From Phellopilus nigrolimitatus (taxonomy: Eukaryota > Basidiomycota > Agaricomycetes > Hymenochaetales > Hymenochaetaceae): a DNA stretch of 64,000 nt. Below the pieces are notes generated by a model. That model was given only the letters and a program-made list of their open reading frames with translations. It did no database searches and was not told the DNA's origin. Positions 45,102-56,607 of this stretch are shown one piece after another. Position 1 is the stretch's first letter, and each line of letters starts with the position of its first letter. The stretch lies in contig JAJOHG010000058.1 in NCBI GenBank assembly GCA_021029095.1, positions 1-64,000 of the forward strand, read 5' to 3'. A program made the position numbers and the translations under genes.

Positions 45102-46325
45102 ATGAAGTGTTATACAGCCCTCTCCTTCCTCGCCGCTGCCATTATTGTCCGCGCTCAGTCGGTGAGTTGTCATCACTTTGTCTATGCCGTCATCATTTTG
45201 GAGGCGTCGACGAGCAGGAAGCGTCGCTTTCGTCGATGATATTTCCTGCTCGCTAAAATGCTGAATGATGATTCTGCGGCGACGAACATGCGGTCTTTAC
45301 CTGGTTACTGATTATTTGTTTCTCTCCCGCAGTCATCGTCGACATGGTCTTCGGCCTCCTCGACGTCGTCAGCGAGCCCGCTCGTCCCCTCGGGTATCAG
45401 TGCCGCCTGCTCGTCCTTCCTCGAAGCGCTCAACAGCAACTCATCCATCACGTCTTGTATCACTCCCATCGTCAACGCAACCTCAGCTTTCGGACCATTG
45501 GCTAACTCCTCTTCCAACTCCTCCGCAACGGCCGATGCCAGCTCGATCAGCACTGCGCTTAACTCGCTCTGTGCGACTTCTTCGTCTAGCTCTTGCAGCC
45601 AATCGGCCGTCCGTAGCCAGCTCGCGTCCTTCTACACCGCGTGCCCGAGCGAGTTGACGGGTTCCTCTTCCAACAAGGACGTGATCAGGATCTACGACGT
45701 CCTCTACACGCTCATCCCGATGAAGGCGGCTGCATGCACCAAAGACGACAGCGGCCGCTACTGCGTCACGCAGATCAGCCAGGGCGGCTCCTCGTCTGCG
45801 TCGGGCGGTTCAGCCTCGCCATCGGCGTCCCTTTCAGCCGGCTCCAAGTCTGTCTTGTCCTCGAAGCAAAGTGGGTACGAGCTCGTGCAGAACAACCTTT
45901 GGCAGGGCTCTTCGTCGCCACTGGGCAAGCGCGCCCAGGTCACAGATAACGTCACATCCGCACTCATGCCGAACACGACGACGTTCCGCAGCTCGAACCT
46001 TGCGTTCCTGTTTCTGACGCCGGACTTGAGCTCCGACAAGCTCTGCGTCGCGTGCACGCGTAGCGTTATGAGCGCGTACATTGCCTTCGAGCAGAGTGCG
46101 CCCTATGCGCCCGGTCTTTCCAACTCGCCGATTCTCGGCGGCCAGCCCGCCCTCTATTCCGCCGTCAACTCGACGTGCGGCGCGAACTTCATGAACGGTG
46201 CGGTCCAGGCTGCCGGCGGCATCTCAGATGGACTTATCAGCGGCGCGGCTCCTCGTGTCTCTCAGGAGGGAAGCCTTTTCACTGCAGCGGCAGCAGCCAT
46301 CCTCGGTCTCGCCGCCTTCCTGTAA
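45102..46325 (+). CDS. DUF7729-type secreted/GPI-anchored surface protein
   Basis: Exon 1 (45102-45161) is a signal peptide (MKCYTALSFLAAAIIVRAQS); a phase-0 intron leads to exon 2 at 45333. The 350-residue product has an N-terminal Ser-rich part, then paired cysteine helices (ISAACSSFLEALNSNSSITS, then CITPIV), SLCATSSSSSCSQSAVRSQL and TACPSELTG. After a second Ser-rich linker comes a repeat of the same style (LCVACTRSVMSAYIAFEQSA, later STCGANFMNGAVQAAG). The C-terminus GSLFTAAAAAILGLAAFL is a probable GPI signal. The Cys spacing (C-x3-F-x2-AL, S-C-x-x-P) is that of DUF7729. Such proteins are common at basidiomycete cell surfaces; role unknown. Confidence 0.85.
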
Positions 46326-47195
46326 CCATGTAGACGGGTAATTTTCGATGGTCGACGACAAGTCGCTGGATGATTAGGATTTTTTTTCTGTTGGAACTCT
46401 CCCTTTATTTTCTCGTGGCATAGTTTTGTCTTCTAGCTGATTTTTTATTCTTTGTTTCTCGCCTCTCGTAGACCAGCTTGTTTATTATGAATGCAGCTGC
46501 AAGTGTTTCCCGTTTATTATGCGCCTCGTACCTAACTCCCAAATTTAATCTCGCTGTGCGGATATCATCATTCCTCGTCCCTCTCCCTCGCCGTGTTTCC
46601 TGCTTAGGTACAGGCTATCGCATGCTTATACCCTGCTCGGCGTCGTCCGTTGACATTTGTATATTGGCATGAATATGATCTGTGATCATTGCGAGACTAG
46701 CACATGGTAGAGTGGAACGTCGTTCTACCACTTTCCCGACAAAGTAAGCAAGACTATATATGTTCACGTCTTCTACCCTGCGGATATTCCCTCTCGCAAG
46801 TCATAAGACGATGCGTTTTCTGTTTTAAGTCGCTTTGTTAAATCGGAAATCTTCGGATTGTTTCAAAATAAAACACAACTTGTTCGAGCACAGCGGTCAA
46901 TATACACGGAAGCTTCAAAAGCCAGCCTGGATAGCAAAGCGAGAAAGTCCGAAGTACGAACAAAGCAGGAAAGATAGATTGGAGGCCAGAAGTAAAAATG
47001 CTTCTTCGATTTGGAGTGGGGCGGGGTTGGATGAGTTGAAGCACTGATCGGGAAAGAAGAATTGAAGACTGTATGTAAGGAGCGTTGGGATCCTCGCGCA
47101 GTCAGCACGGTTGAACTACATCTAAGGCTTAATTCACCAGTGTATTTGACAGAAAAATCAACAAAAAAAACATTACCTTGGCGTACACAATATTT
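46326..47195. other. Intergenic, convergent gene ends
   Basis: 3' UTR-like T-rich sequence after 46325. A small inverted repeat (ggtagagtgg / ccactttc-type) near 46705-46735. No gene. Confidence 0.5.
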
Positions 47196-48826
47196 TTAGG
47201 AAAATTCCATATTACTCATGGTGCTCGCCCTGTAGCTTGTTCCGCCATTGACACCCCTCTCTCCTGCCTCTTTTAAATTCACCAACAGACGGCTCCCAAG
47301 GACACAAAGAAGGGTGGCACCCCCGATTGTATCGAATAAATTGTCGTGCAATAGGTTGAAAGTGGCAAGATGGAAGCTTATAATTTTGCAGCATCCGCAA
47401 GATATCACCCTGCCAAGATTCAGACGAAGTCAGTCCAATCGAAAATAATCAGAGCATTTAAATTCAAATCACAGAAGAAAATATATTGCTTGGTCTTGGA
47501 CAATGACCTTGACAAGACCAAAGCCTCGCAAGCCTGCTGATGACCTCCAGAAATCGGCAGCTTTGTAGAGTGCCAGGACCATCAAGATAAACTCGTACGC
47601 CAGTGGTCCAGCCCTTCATAAGCCTCTTATGTCAGTAAATATCTACGAAATGATAGAGTCGCACTGACCAGTATAAAGTCGGCCACATCACAGGAAGTAC
47701 TTTTTCAACTTCACATATGGTGACTCCCTTGGCAAGAGTTTCTACAGCAACTGACCGTATATGAGCAGGATTCTGTGTAATTAGTGAATTGCATATAGCA
47801 CTTACTCCCTTCAGCTAAAGATTCATATAGAAGGATGCCGAGGGTAAAAGCTGCTTCCAATCCAAATAATGATTTGAGCCATATAGCCAGTTTTTCGTCT
47901 ACAAGAGTTCAGAAAGCAATAATTGCGAGATATATCGGGAATCGTCTACCTTGTGAAAAGAGGGCCATGACTCTCATGTAAAGGATGTCTGTTTCAAAGA
48001 GCAAAATAATAGTAATGTAAAACGCCAGCATACGGAGGGTTAGCTCTTACAGTCGAGTAGTAAGATGGTCATCCAACCTAAAATAATTAATAAAACTGTC
48101 TTTGTTTTACGCAGCACTATATAAGCTCACTAGCAGGCTCAGTAGACCAGAACGAATATAGACCTGCTCTGTCGTGTCAAAGCAAAGACTGCACAGATGG
48201 TTCTGCATTCTTACATCTAGACCGTTGCAGAAGTTTTATCGTCAACATATGTACTTATCGAACTATTTATGTGCACTTACAATGTATTGCTCGCACGAAA
48301 CGTGTCATCTTCCAATGTATCAACTGATTAGATACCTAAGCTTTCCGGATGAATTCGTCTTACTTACAAAATGGAGAGGAAAGGGCACTGAAAACCCCGA
48401 CATAACGGTTCTGGTATTTTCCCTTGTCAGTTAGCACGAGTAAACTGCAGAAATAGACATTACCAAGAAGTAAATCAAGCTGACAAACTTCCGAGGAGTG
48501 CTCTAATGTGGTCGTAATTAGCATATGCAGTACAGATATGCATTTGGCCGAATTACCCAGAAATATTGGACCTGTGCGCATTACAGTTAATAAAAGGATA
48601 GAATGTGCGAAAGTGTAATAAATGCCGGACCTCTTTGTCCGTAGTAATGACTGTACGATACAATGAGCTCGCATTGATAGTTAGATGGCTTATTGACTCA
48701 ACTTGTGTCGTAAATTAGGATGGTTGAAATAGCCAATTGTCCGTACATCTCCTGGAAAACTTCGGAATAAATAATTGAGGCGACAGATAGACCAACAGAT
48801 TCGACATCGGAGCGGATTGAGAGCAT
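47196..48826 (-). CDS. DUF6533-type multi-pass membrane protein, copy 2
   Basis: Inverted paralog of 37665-39300 with the same exon order. It starts MLSIRSDVESVGLSVASIIY at ATG 48826, then MYGQLAISTILIYDTS. Further exons: DKE, VQYFW, TPRKFVSLIYFL, NRYVGVFSALSSPF, TLEDDTFRASNT, the 2-nt microexon, LYSFWSTEPA, WMTILLLD, DILYMRVMALFSQ, VLPVMWPTLYW and LAYEFILMVLALYKAADFWR. The last exon ends LLVNLKEAGERGVNGGTSYR plus MSNMEFS with stop at 47196. Long nucleotide blocks are shared with copy 1, for example around tgatggtcctggcactctac. All junctions are GT-AG. Its function is unknown. Confidence 0.82.
48215..48216 (-). other. Predicted 2-nt microexon, paralogous copy
   Basis: On the minus strand the sequence reads gtctag|AT|gtaaga. 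The flanking introns are about 63 and 51 nt. As in copy 1, AT completes the codons for Leu and Cys (TTA, TGT) and keeps the frame. Confidence 0.6.
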
Positions 48827-50515
48827 TGTGATCGTTGGGATAGACGTTTGACAGGGAGAGCTTCTGGAGGTCAGCAATGCTCGAAGATTGACCGGTATTT
48901 ATCAAACAAGGGCCTGCATGACTGATGTGCATGTATATGGGAAATTCGAGCACATCAGCAACATGCCTCGCTCATAGAAACGAAAGAAGGTCGACAGAGT
49001 CAATGGTGTTTAAGTCCGGCTGATGCTTCGTCCGAAAAGATAGTAAGAACACCAAAATCATTCGCTTTAACCGTCTTCTGCGACATAGATAGAACCCTAT
49101 AATATTGTTCCATTACTTTGATGAGCTGACGTGCTGGCTTCTATGTCGACACGAAGTGCAGGAGAATGTTGGAGAAGCATGTTTACAACAGCCTCGATCT
49201 ATCAAATCAAGCTTTCGGGCGAACATATCAAAGTATTTTATGATCCCTGATGTTAGATCTATCGTGTAAGTGATTTTGCAGAAGTGCCAGCGCAGGTAAT
49301 AAACGAAGCTTCGACCAAAGACTAAAAGCCGTGACAGACGAACAGAGAAGCGGGATTCTTCGAACGATATATATTTCCCCTGCCATGCTTTGTCTCTGAC
49401 TAGAAGTTTTGTCATCCGCGCGGTCCATAGTTTGATGCACGATGGAGCGCTCAGCGCGTCGAGCAATTCGAAATCAGTTTCAGGACTGCGAAGCGCATAC
49501 TGTCACAAAAGCGGCAACGACCCACGTACTGCAACGACTTACCTTGTGCACAGACCAATCAAAACAACACCGTTTCTCATATAAATTTGCACATACTCTG
49601 ATCTACATAGTGGCAGACTACATACAAAATTTCAAGTCAACTGGCTTCGTGTATGTCTTAAAAATGTCGAAATACATCGAGATTGTGGTACTTTTTCTCA
49701 AATTGGACACTGCATCTGAGGATTGATCGGAAAGACTTGTCCCGGACTCAACGAAAAGTTCATATTTTTCTCTGAAACTTTACATAACGAATTATGATAT
49801 GCTATCAAATATAAAATCTGGTAGCTCATAAACATCTTTTGAACTCTTGGCAGTGTCTTCATTGAAGATCAATTGAGGATTTCTACTATCTTCACAGAGC
49901 ATTGAGTTACAAGCACCGAACATGATTGTGTGAGACTTGCATCTTTAAACTCTACAAATTATCTCATGGTATATTATATATGCTCTGTGAATTTTATTGT
50001 ATTTTAAATTGACATTCCCAGCTCAACAACCTGCATATATGCAGCCACCAATGTTTGTGTCAACCTTGTTAAACTAGTTTTACTGGGGGTCTTTGACAAA
50101 TCCAATTTCAGCCAAATCTTATATTCACATTCTGAAACATCTCAAGACTAGTTGTGCAAAATTTTAGAACATTAGAGGCACCCGTTGCTGAGATATGAAA
50201 CCATCTCTGTTCAATGCCCTCGAGAACAGGGTAAAAAGACAGCTCTGACAAACAATGACAAACAAAGTCATCTAAGCCTCCATAAATATTGTTTGTTCTA
50301 TCACTTTCAGTCGAATTTTTCGGATTTATTTTTGCAGATATGAGATGCCTATCCATTATCCTTTATATCTGTCTTTGAAAAATCTGAAATCCGAAGTGCT
50401 TTTGTATTTTAAATCCTCTAACGAAGTCGGGGCAGGTGAGTTGTTGCCGGTTATTTGCCGGTTTCTGACTCGCTACAGAAATAAATTTCTTTCGCACGAA
50501 ACACGTTCTAAAAAA
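48827..50515. other. AT-rich intergenic region
   Basis: Several 60-120 codon frames on both strands have no domain or splice support. No gene is called. Confidence 0.5.
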
Positions 50516-50523
50516 TCACAAAA

Positions 50524-50640
50524 ACTATATATTCAAAGAGCCAATGTGATTCTCTATACAATGGTACAACAATGAAGTATTTCTGTCAAATATTCATTGA
50601 AATATGAAGCTGAAAGCACAGGATGGGTCGTTGCCGCATT
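50524..50640. repeat. Dispersed repeat, copy B
   Basis: Matches 5112-5214 (shared blocks listed there). It carries an extra segment of about 20 bp before cacaggatgggtcgttgc. Confidence 0.6.
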
Positions 50641-50971
50641 TTAGACAGTATAGACTGAGATGGAGACGGGCAGTTTATTGCTCTTCTCCACAAGAAGTAC
50701 TTCGGTTAGTGGGCCATTGCTACGCATGGCATGTTACGATTCCTTTTTTTTCCTCTTTTTGTACCATTTGCTTTAGTATACAAGTATATTAGCTGATTTA
50801 GGGCGAATGCATATCTGACATTGGTAAAATGAATATCGTCGGAGCACGACGAGTGGCGTCCTGCTCGGGCGCTGGTCTGCGTATAGCGTAGCCCTGCAAA
50901 ACAGAGTTCAAATTTCAACCTCTTTTCTTGAGTCAAAAGTCTATTTTCATGGTTATGTACATCATGTCTAT

Positions 50972-51480
50972 CTACGCGACGCGTATCCATTTTCTGCGCT
51001 CGAAGCGTTGGCGCCGAAGTCGAACATGAGAATGTTGAGCTCGCCCATGTTGAAGCGCGTCTTGACGAAGCCGGTGCTCTTTTGGTGCGCACGCGCAGCA
51101 CGTCCGCCGCGGTGGGCACGTAGCCCGCATACCCAAATCGCGCGACCTCGAAGAAGAAGTACGACGTGCTGTCCATCAGGTTGAACTCACTGCTACGGTC
51201 CATGATGCGCGGGATGATCGGGTCCGCACACAGCGCGTCAATCGCGCCTGCAACGTCCTCGCTGAATGCCGCTCCCGCCACACCCACGCCAGAGTGTTCG
51301 AGTTTTTAGTTCGCATGCACGCGGTTTGTGGGCCGGGTCGACGTTCAGCTTGCGTATCGCGAGCACGATCGTCTGCGCAGACTCGAGCAGGTTGCGATAT
51401 ACGGCAAGGCGGTACGACGCGAGCTCGTGGTGCGTGTGCCAGCCCTGGTAGGTGATCTTCATCTGCTTCACGATCGTCGA
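50972..51480 (-). pseudogene. Heterotrimeric G-protein alpha subunit relic, truncated at both ends
   Basis: Homology begins at STIVKQMKITYQGWHTHHEL, the end of the P-loop helix; the GAGESGKS half of the loop is missing. It continues ASYRLAVYRNLLESAQTIVL and AIRKLNVDP. Further on come NLMDSTSYFFFEVARFGYAG and YVPTAADVLRVRTK. A frameshift follows, then STGFVKTRFNMGELNILMFD. After that the switch II region is replaced by FGANASSAENGYASRR and a stop at 50972-50974. The whole nucleotide-binding C-terminal half is absent. It cannot be a functional GTPase. Normally these subunits couple pheromone and nutrient receptors to cAMP and MAPK signalling. Confidence 0.85.
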
Positions 51481-53345
51481 TGATCGGCTGGCATGACTGT
51501 GTTTGGGCGACGGAGCGCGCAACGGGCGCGACCGATGGCAGGAAGGACATGCGCAAATCGTCATCCACGAACGCTGATCCATCGGAGGGGTGCCCGACGA
51601 GGAAAGGAGATTTTGATAGGTACTGCCTTGTCCTTGTATTGTGTGGGCAGTTCTATGGAAATAGTAAGAAAACACGTCACTTGCTTGAGTTCTCCAGCGA
51701 GTCCTGGATCGCTGCTGTAGATCTGTGCGAAATGCTCCGGCGTAGGCTCCGCATTTTCAATGTCCCAGCTTCATTTCACCCGCGGTGATATCGAGCTGCA
51801 AAAGCCGACCATTGTTAAATCTCCCGTGTCTCCACGTCGTAGCTAACGAAATCAGAGCATACCTTGATGATGATTCGCATCTCCTCATACATCTTATCCT
51901 TGTCGACCTCTATCATCCACCGACGAGTCCTCATCGAGCGACGCCCGCGCACCCTTCACCTCATCCTCCGGCGACGCAAACTTGTGTCGCTTCTTCGCGC
52001 CGCCCTGCGGCTCCGGCACGCTCTGCAACAGCGCGCGTGTGCGGTCGTAGCCATCCTGATTGCGCAGACGTTTCCGCCAGGACACCCACCACTCCGCATC
52101 GGGGCCCCGCAGGGTCCCGTGCCCAACTTCCAGTATGCTCTCTGTCGGCGCGACGGATACGACATTACTGGCCAGCTGCTCTTGTATCGACTTGGCGATG
52201 GTTGTGTGATAGCTGGAGGAAAGACCATAGTTGTCTATGACCGACTGCACGAAGACTTTGGGTGTTACGATAGGGCCTGTCAGCAACAATGATAAGGGAG
52301 ATCAGCAAAAGAAGACATCAGAACGAGGCTGTTATATTTTCGCACCATTCAAATTCCACAACATATCGCAATATTTATGGTGCTCGACATCGAGCTCGAG
52401 ACGTATCGGGACGAGCTGCTACGCGCGGTTCGCCTCGCCCGGCTTCAGTTTCCCAGCCACCTTCAGGCCCTCGCGCCGCCGCACCTTCTTTCTGCCGCCC
52501 TCGCGAGAGCCCAGGACGTGCGGGTACACATGGTCAAGCATCTCTTTCCGACGGCACGCGGCGACCGCAGCCTCGACCTGCGCGTCGCACTCCCACCAGC
52601 GCGCGCGCATGTCCCTAGCCCCGCCGCGAGCTCCGCCTTCGCGCGCGCGGCCATCCCGCGGAAGCGCGCCTCGTACGCGCGGTCCGCCGCCATCCACCCC
52701 TGGACCTCCGGGATCTCGCCCGCGGACAGCTCCGGGATACGCGCGCGCACGCCTGCGCGAGCGGCACTATCGCCATGCGCGTCACGGACGGGTTGAGCTG
52801 CACGTTTGCGGGAAGCGGCGGCAGGTTGGTGGAGGACGCCGCGCCGCTGCCACTGGGCGCGGTGTCGCCATTCACGGAGGCGGAGGGTGTACGGCCGCTG
52901 CTCGAGGACGACCCGCTCGTCGTGGGCGGCATTCCTTGGGTGTGGGCGGGCGCAACAAGTCCGGCAGGCGAGCCCGTGGCCGGACTCGGCCGCACAGGTG
53001 TGCCGGGCAGTGGCGGGACGCCGCCACCTACACCCATCATTCCCCCACCCAGCCGGACAGCGGGACGCCGCTCCTTCCTGTCACGGCGACGACGGGCACG
53101 TTGGGACGCACGGGAGTGCCTTTCATGTGCTGCATGGGCATTTGCGCGGCCAGTTTCGGCGAGTGGTGACTGTCTTGACATTTGCGTCTGCTGAGCATCA
53201 ATCCGTGTCCAGGTACTGCGCCAGCGCCTCCGTTGTCGGCCTGGCGCTGCATCTGCTGTTGCTGTTGTTGATAAGTGGCAAGCGCGATCGCCTTGCGTTC
53301 CTGCATGGCCTGCATTCACTGCATCTGGCTCTGGCTCATCCCGCG
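51480..53345 (-). pseudogene. SNF5/SFH1-type chromatin-remodelling subunit relic
   Basis: From the 5' side: Gln-rich N-terminus (MQAMQERKAIALATYQQQQQ, about 53240-53320), NVQLNPSVTRMAIVPLA near 52760, RIPELSAGEIPEVQGWMAAD and REGLKVAGKLKPGEANRA. An in-frame stop follows, then QLVPIRLELDVEHHK and a degraded WNLNG. Repeat 1 continues as ITPKVFVQSVIDNYGLSSSY in the part before 52290; a spacer WWVSWRKRLRNQDGYDRTRA follows, then KMYEEMRIIIK. Repeat 2 is in pieces (EPTPEHFAQIYSSDPGLAGE). It ends DDDLRMSFLPSVAPVARSVA, after which the sequence becomes the G-alpha relic. Frameshifts, a stop and the missing C-terminal part indicate a pseudogene. Functional SNF5 is a core SWI/SNF or RSC subunit. Confidence 0.82.
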
Positions 53346-53839
53346 GCCCATGTGTTCTTCGTCTGGCTCAAACTACTCGTGTCTGTACTACAGACACGAG
53401 CTTCTAAGCCAGCTTTTTTTTTCCCTCTTCCCGGTTGAGGGTGTGCGGTCGGCGTGCACGAGGATGGGCGGCGACGACAAGAAAGGGTGGCGGTGAGGAC
53501 GAGGGAGGGTGGCGGCGAGGACATCAGAGGGCGGCGGCGAGGACGAGGGCGGCAGCCGGGACAAGGGAAGAGGGCGGCGGTGGGAACGACGGGGACCAGG
53601 GTGGTGGCAGCGGTGGCGGCGACGATGACGATGACGAGGTTGGTGATGGCGAAGACGAAGAAAGGACTTAGGAATATAAAGTAGAAAAGGAATGCAAGTC
53701 TGCGTGGAAACAGGCATCACACAGGGAGTGCACAACACCATGATTTTTCATGAAGTCTAGGTACGACATAAGCACATAGTTTTTACATGCAGACGTAGCC
53801 TAGACACAGGCCATACCAAGCGAAAAGAAAGAAAGGAAA
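53346..53839. other. Low-complexity GC/GGC-rich spacer
   Basis: Bases 53480-53650 are a purine-biased stretch built from GGCGGCGAGGACGAGG-like units and GATGACGATGACGAGG. Frames through it are repetitive (Gly/Arg/Asp) and not supported as genes. Confidence 0.6.
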
Positions 53840-53841
53840 TA

Positions 53842-54424
53842 GAGGTCTTTTGCTATCAATCAGAGGCCTAGTATCAATCCGAGGCTGCACTCGTATCAAT
53901 CAGACCTTGCTCGCTTAGCAGGCCCTGTGCCGGGCTTCGATATCTCGGCATATCCTAAAATAGGTTGCATTAATAATCATGGAAAGTTCGACACCTCAGC
54001 GCACTGCACAGCGTAACACGATGTAACACCTACCATAAAAATTAGTCTTGCGCCACCAAAGTGTCCTCTAGGAGTTGCAAACACCAAATGAGGCATTTAC
54101 TAGTCATTTAATCGTCATGGTCATAATTCTAAGCTAATAATTTAACGGAGGACAAGCAAAGGTGTATAAAATGTGCTATGTAAGCGATCGGCTCCGCTGA
54201 AAATAGAAATTCCGACTCGTTTTCTCCGTTTTAGGCAGCATCGATCGATTACCTCTGTAGATCGATCCGATGCGTGACAAGCTCGCTAGCTGTTGTGCCG
54301 AGTCGGCCATCTTCTCGGCCATGCATTAGTCACTGCTTCTCACGCCATTCGCTTATTTTCATTCCGAGGAACGTTCGTTTTCAATCCGAGCTAATCGCAC
54401 CTCGGATTGAAAGCAAAAGACCTC
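53842..54424. mobile_element. MITE with TA target duplication (Tc1/mariner-like, 583 bp)
   Basis: The left end GAGGTCTTTTGCTATCAATC and the right end, read from the other strand, GAGGTCTTTTGCTTTCAATC are near-perfect inverted repeats. Both sides carry TA (53840-53841 and 54425-54426), the target used by Tc1/mariner elements. Subterminal repeats of the type ATCAATC(A/C)GAG occur three times near the left end and again near the right end. No transposase ORF. Confidence 0.82.
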
Positions 54425-54426
54425 TA

Positions 54427-54769
54427 ATACGAGCAAAAACTAAATCAAAAACGTGAAAATACGTAGCGAAAAGCTCGCGAGGAAAAGTGTGATCTGTGGC
54501 GGTGCTATGTGGCTATGTTGACCCCCCCCTGTAACAAAATATTTTGTACACTTTTTGTACACTTACGGCACTTTCCGGCCACTTTTTGTATTGTGACCGT
54601 GACAAATTACACAGCCACTGCTGGTGAAAACGCTAAGTGTGAAAGAACGCTTCCCTTTACAGGAATCGTAAAAACAAATGCCATAAAGTTCAATTTTCCA
54701 ACGATAAATAATGTCATACTGTCTCATACATACAAATGCCATACAGTCATATGTTATCTACTGAGGCTA
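54427..54769. other. Intergenic
   Basis: Contains a run of seven or more C near 54523 followed by a palindromic stretch (tgtaacaaaatattttgtac). This could be the edge of another repeat; nothing further is visible. Confidence 0.4.
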
Positions 54770-55444
54770 TCATACAACGTATTCGATAATTTTTTGGATC
54801 TCATCGTACAACCATTTCGGTACTTTTGTCGGATCCCCGGCTTCAAGACAATCAGCTAAAAGTTCCCTCACTTTTTCGTCAATCTCTTCTTTAGAGACAA
54901 GGGGCTGAACTTTTAATATTTCAAATTTATCCATGGAAGTGCCAATCTTCATGCATCGAACATCCCATTTGTCGCCACGTTTGTTCGCTGCAATATTGAA
55001 AGCCCTCTCCCAACCATCTGTCAATACAATGCGATGTATCAGTACATATAACCGCTCTGCTGCTAATGACATACATTCGGTCAAAGACTGTGAGATGTTA
55101 GCATAATCTGCGTTTGGCCCAACAATGTCATGTATATGTTCAATTTTACCGCGCACTACTGCTTCTAAGTCATCTTCGGAGGTGAGCTTAGAATTGTAAT
55201 AATGATTTTCCTTCAAATTGCCGATTTGATAGAGATGAAATTTTCGCATTTTTGACTTCTCTCCGTCAGGCGCGTAAACTTGGATGTTCATTCCCTTTGC
55301 CCAACAATCTGTCATTACAGCTCTATAGTCAGTCCTTCACCCTAATCCAGCCAATGTGAATGGCCCTGCAGACTTACCTATGAGAAGTTCTTTTGCGACC
55401 TTAACACCACCATGAACCTCTACTCCATGGATATGCTTGGGCAT
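54770..55444 (-). CDS. Uncharacterised protein, about 200 aa
   Basis: Exon 1 (ATG 55444) reads MPKHIHGVEVHGGVKVAKEL and LI; a phase-1 intron (donor GTAAGTCTG, acceptor ATGACAG) joins DCWAKGMNIQVYAPDG. It continues KFHLYQIGNLKENHYY, SQSLTECMSLAAERLYVLIH, ERAFNIAANKRGDKWDV and a Glu-rich C-terminus (VSKEEIDEKVRELLADCL). An alternative in-frame ATG at 55543 would add 33 residues (MLFCISSSAPP...). No signal peptide and no known domain. Base composition is AT-richer than the GC-rich genes on either side. A real gene is supported by the clean splice and the long frame. Confidence 0.65.
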
Positions 55445-56607
55445 TGTTTCTTTCTTTGCGAATTTCAGATTACTCCTTGTCTTCTTTCGCTTGTGTGATA
55501 TATGGCGAGTTGGGGGCGCAGAAGAGCTGATGCAGAAAAGCATGCACAGTTTCCTGGATTTATACTCGTTCGTGCTGTTATTTTCATTTTCATTTTCATT
55601 TATTTTGCTCCTGTCAGCTTTGCGTCAGCGTAGATCGTATCGCTCAAAGTACAAAACGACCATCTCCTTGCAGCGCTCCTTCTCCCCATGGGTCTATGAC
55701 TTGCTGCATTCGTTGTAGCTCGGTGCTCAATGTTTGTGTACGCAATGTTCGGGACGCCGGCGGAGTCAAATGTGCACCACAGAATATACAAGGGACGAGA
55801 ACACTCCAACCGGGGCATATCTATGGCTGCGGCGTCCGACGAGAGCGGTTAACACTAGCTTCAAAGCGGCATGCCGCGCTCCGGTTGTCCTTTGCATCGG
55901 TATTACAGGTGCTCTGGCCACGTCCCCCATAACTACCTAACTACCACAAACCGTCGCGTTCAAGATATCGTTAACTCGACCATTGGTTTTTTTGCGGTAT
56001 TCTGAAAGGGGACGGAGTCGTCTCGCTGCAAAATTCCGGCGGCCAACCCATTGAAACGTCGTCCAAGCATGTGTGGCACTCCCCCCTAGTCCAACCCCAC
56101 CCTTTCCCTGTGCTCACGCGCGGCCCGCGGCCCGGACGCGATGCAAGTTGGATGGTGCATTCGCACCACGCGGGAAAAGGCACGAGGGCGCGTCGCGCTT
56201 TGCGGTGTTCAAACGCTGCTGCTGCTTTGGCAGCGCAGAGGGCGCGCCGAGCTCCGAGATACTGAAAAAGTTGCCAGCGAGGAGACGAAGACGAACGCGC
56301 GGCCAGCAGTCGGTTCACGAAATCGCTTTGGGCAGAGTCGTGTGTACACGACGGCATGAGTTCTGGAGACATCCGCGCGCTCTAATCCAGAGCGGCCTGA
56401 GAGCGTCGTACGAACTGACAGCGAGAGCCCCAAGTCGCAGGCAGACGCGTGTGCTCTTCGACGTGTGCGGGCTTTGCTTACTATGTTAACGCTGCGAGGC
56501 GCGCAGCAAGCTCACAAACAGCGACAGCCGTACCATTACATTCGCAATCGCAAGACCCAAGAATAATACATCGCGCGAACCCGCTTTCAAAAAACAAGAA
56601 AAAAAAA
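55445..56607. other. GC-rich intergenic region
   Basis: Overlapping frames on both strands reflect high GC. The 3' flank of the oxidoreductase gene is here. No gene supported. Confidence 0.5.

Noticed and set aside
52231..53438. Plus-strand frames of 200-312 codons
   Set aside because: GC-rich shadows of the SNF5-like relic on the minus strand.
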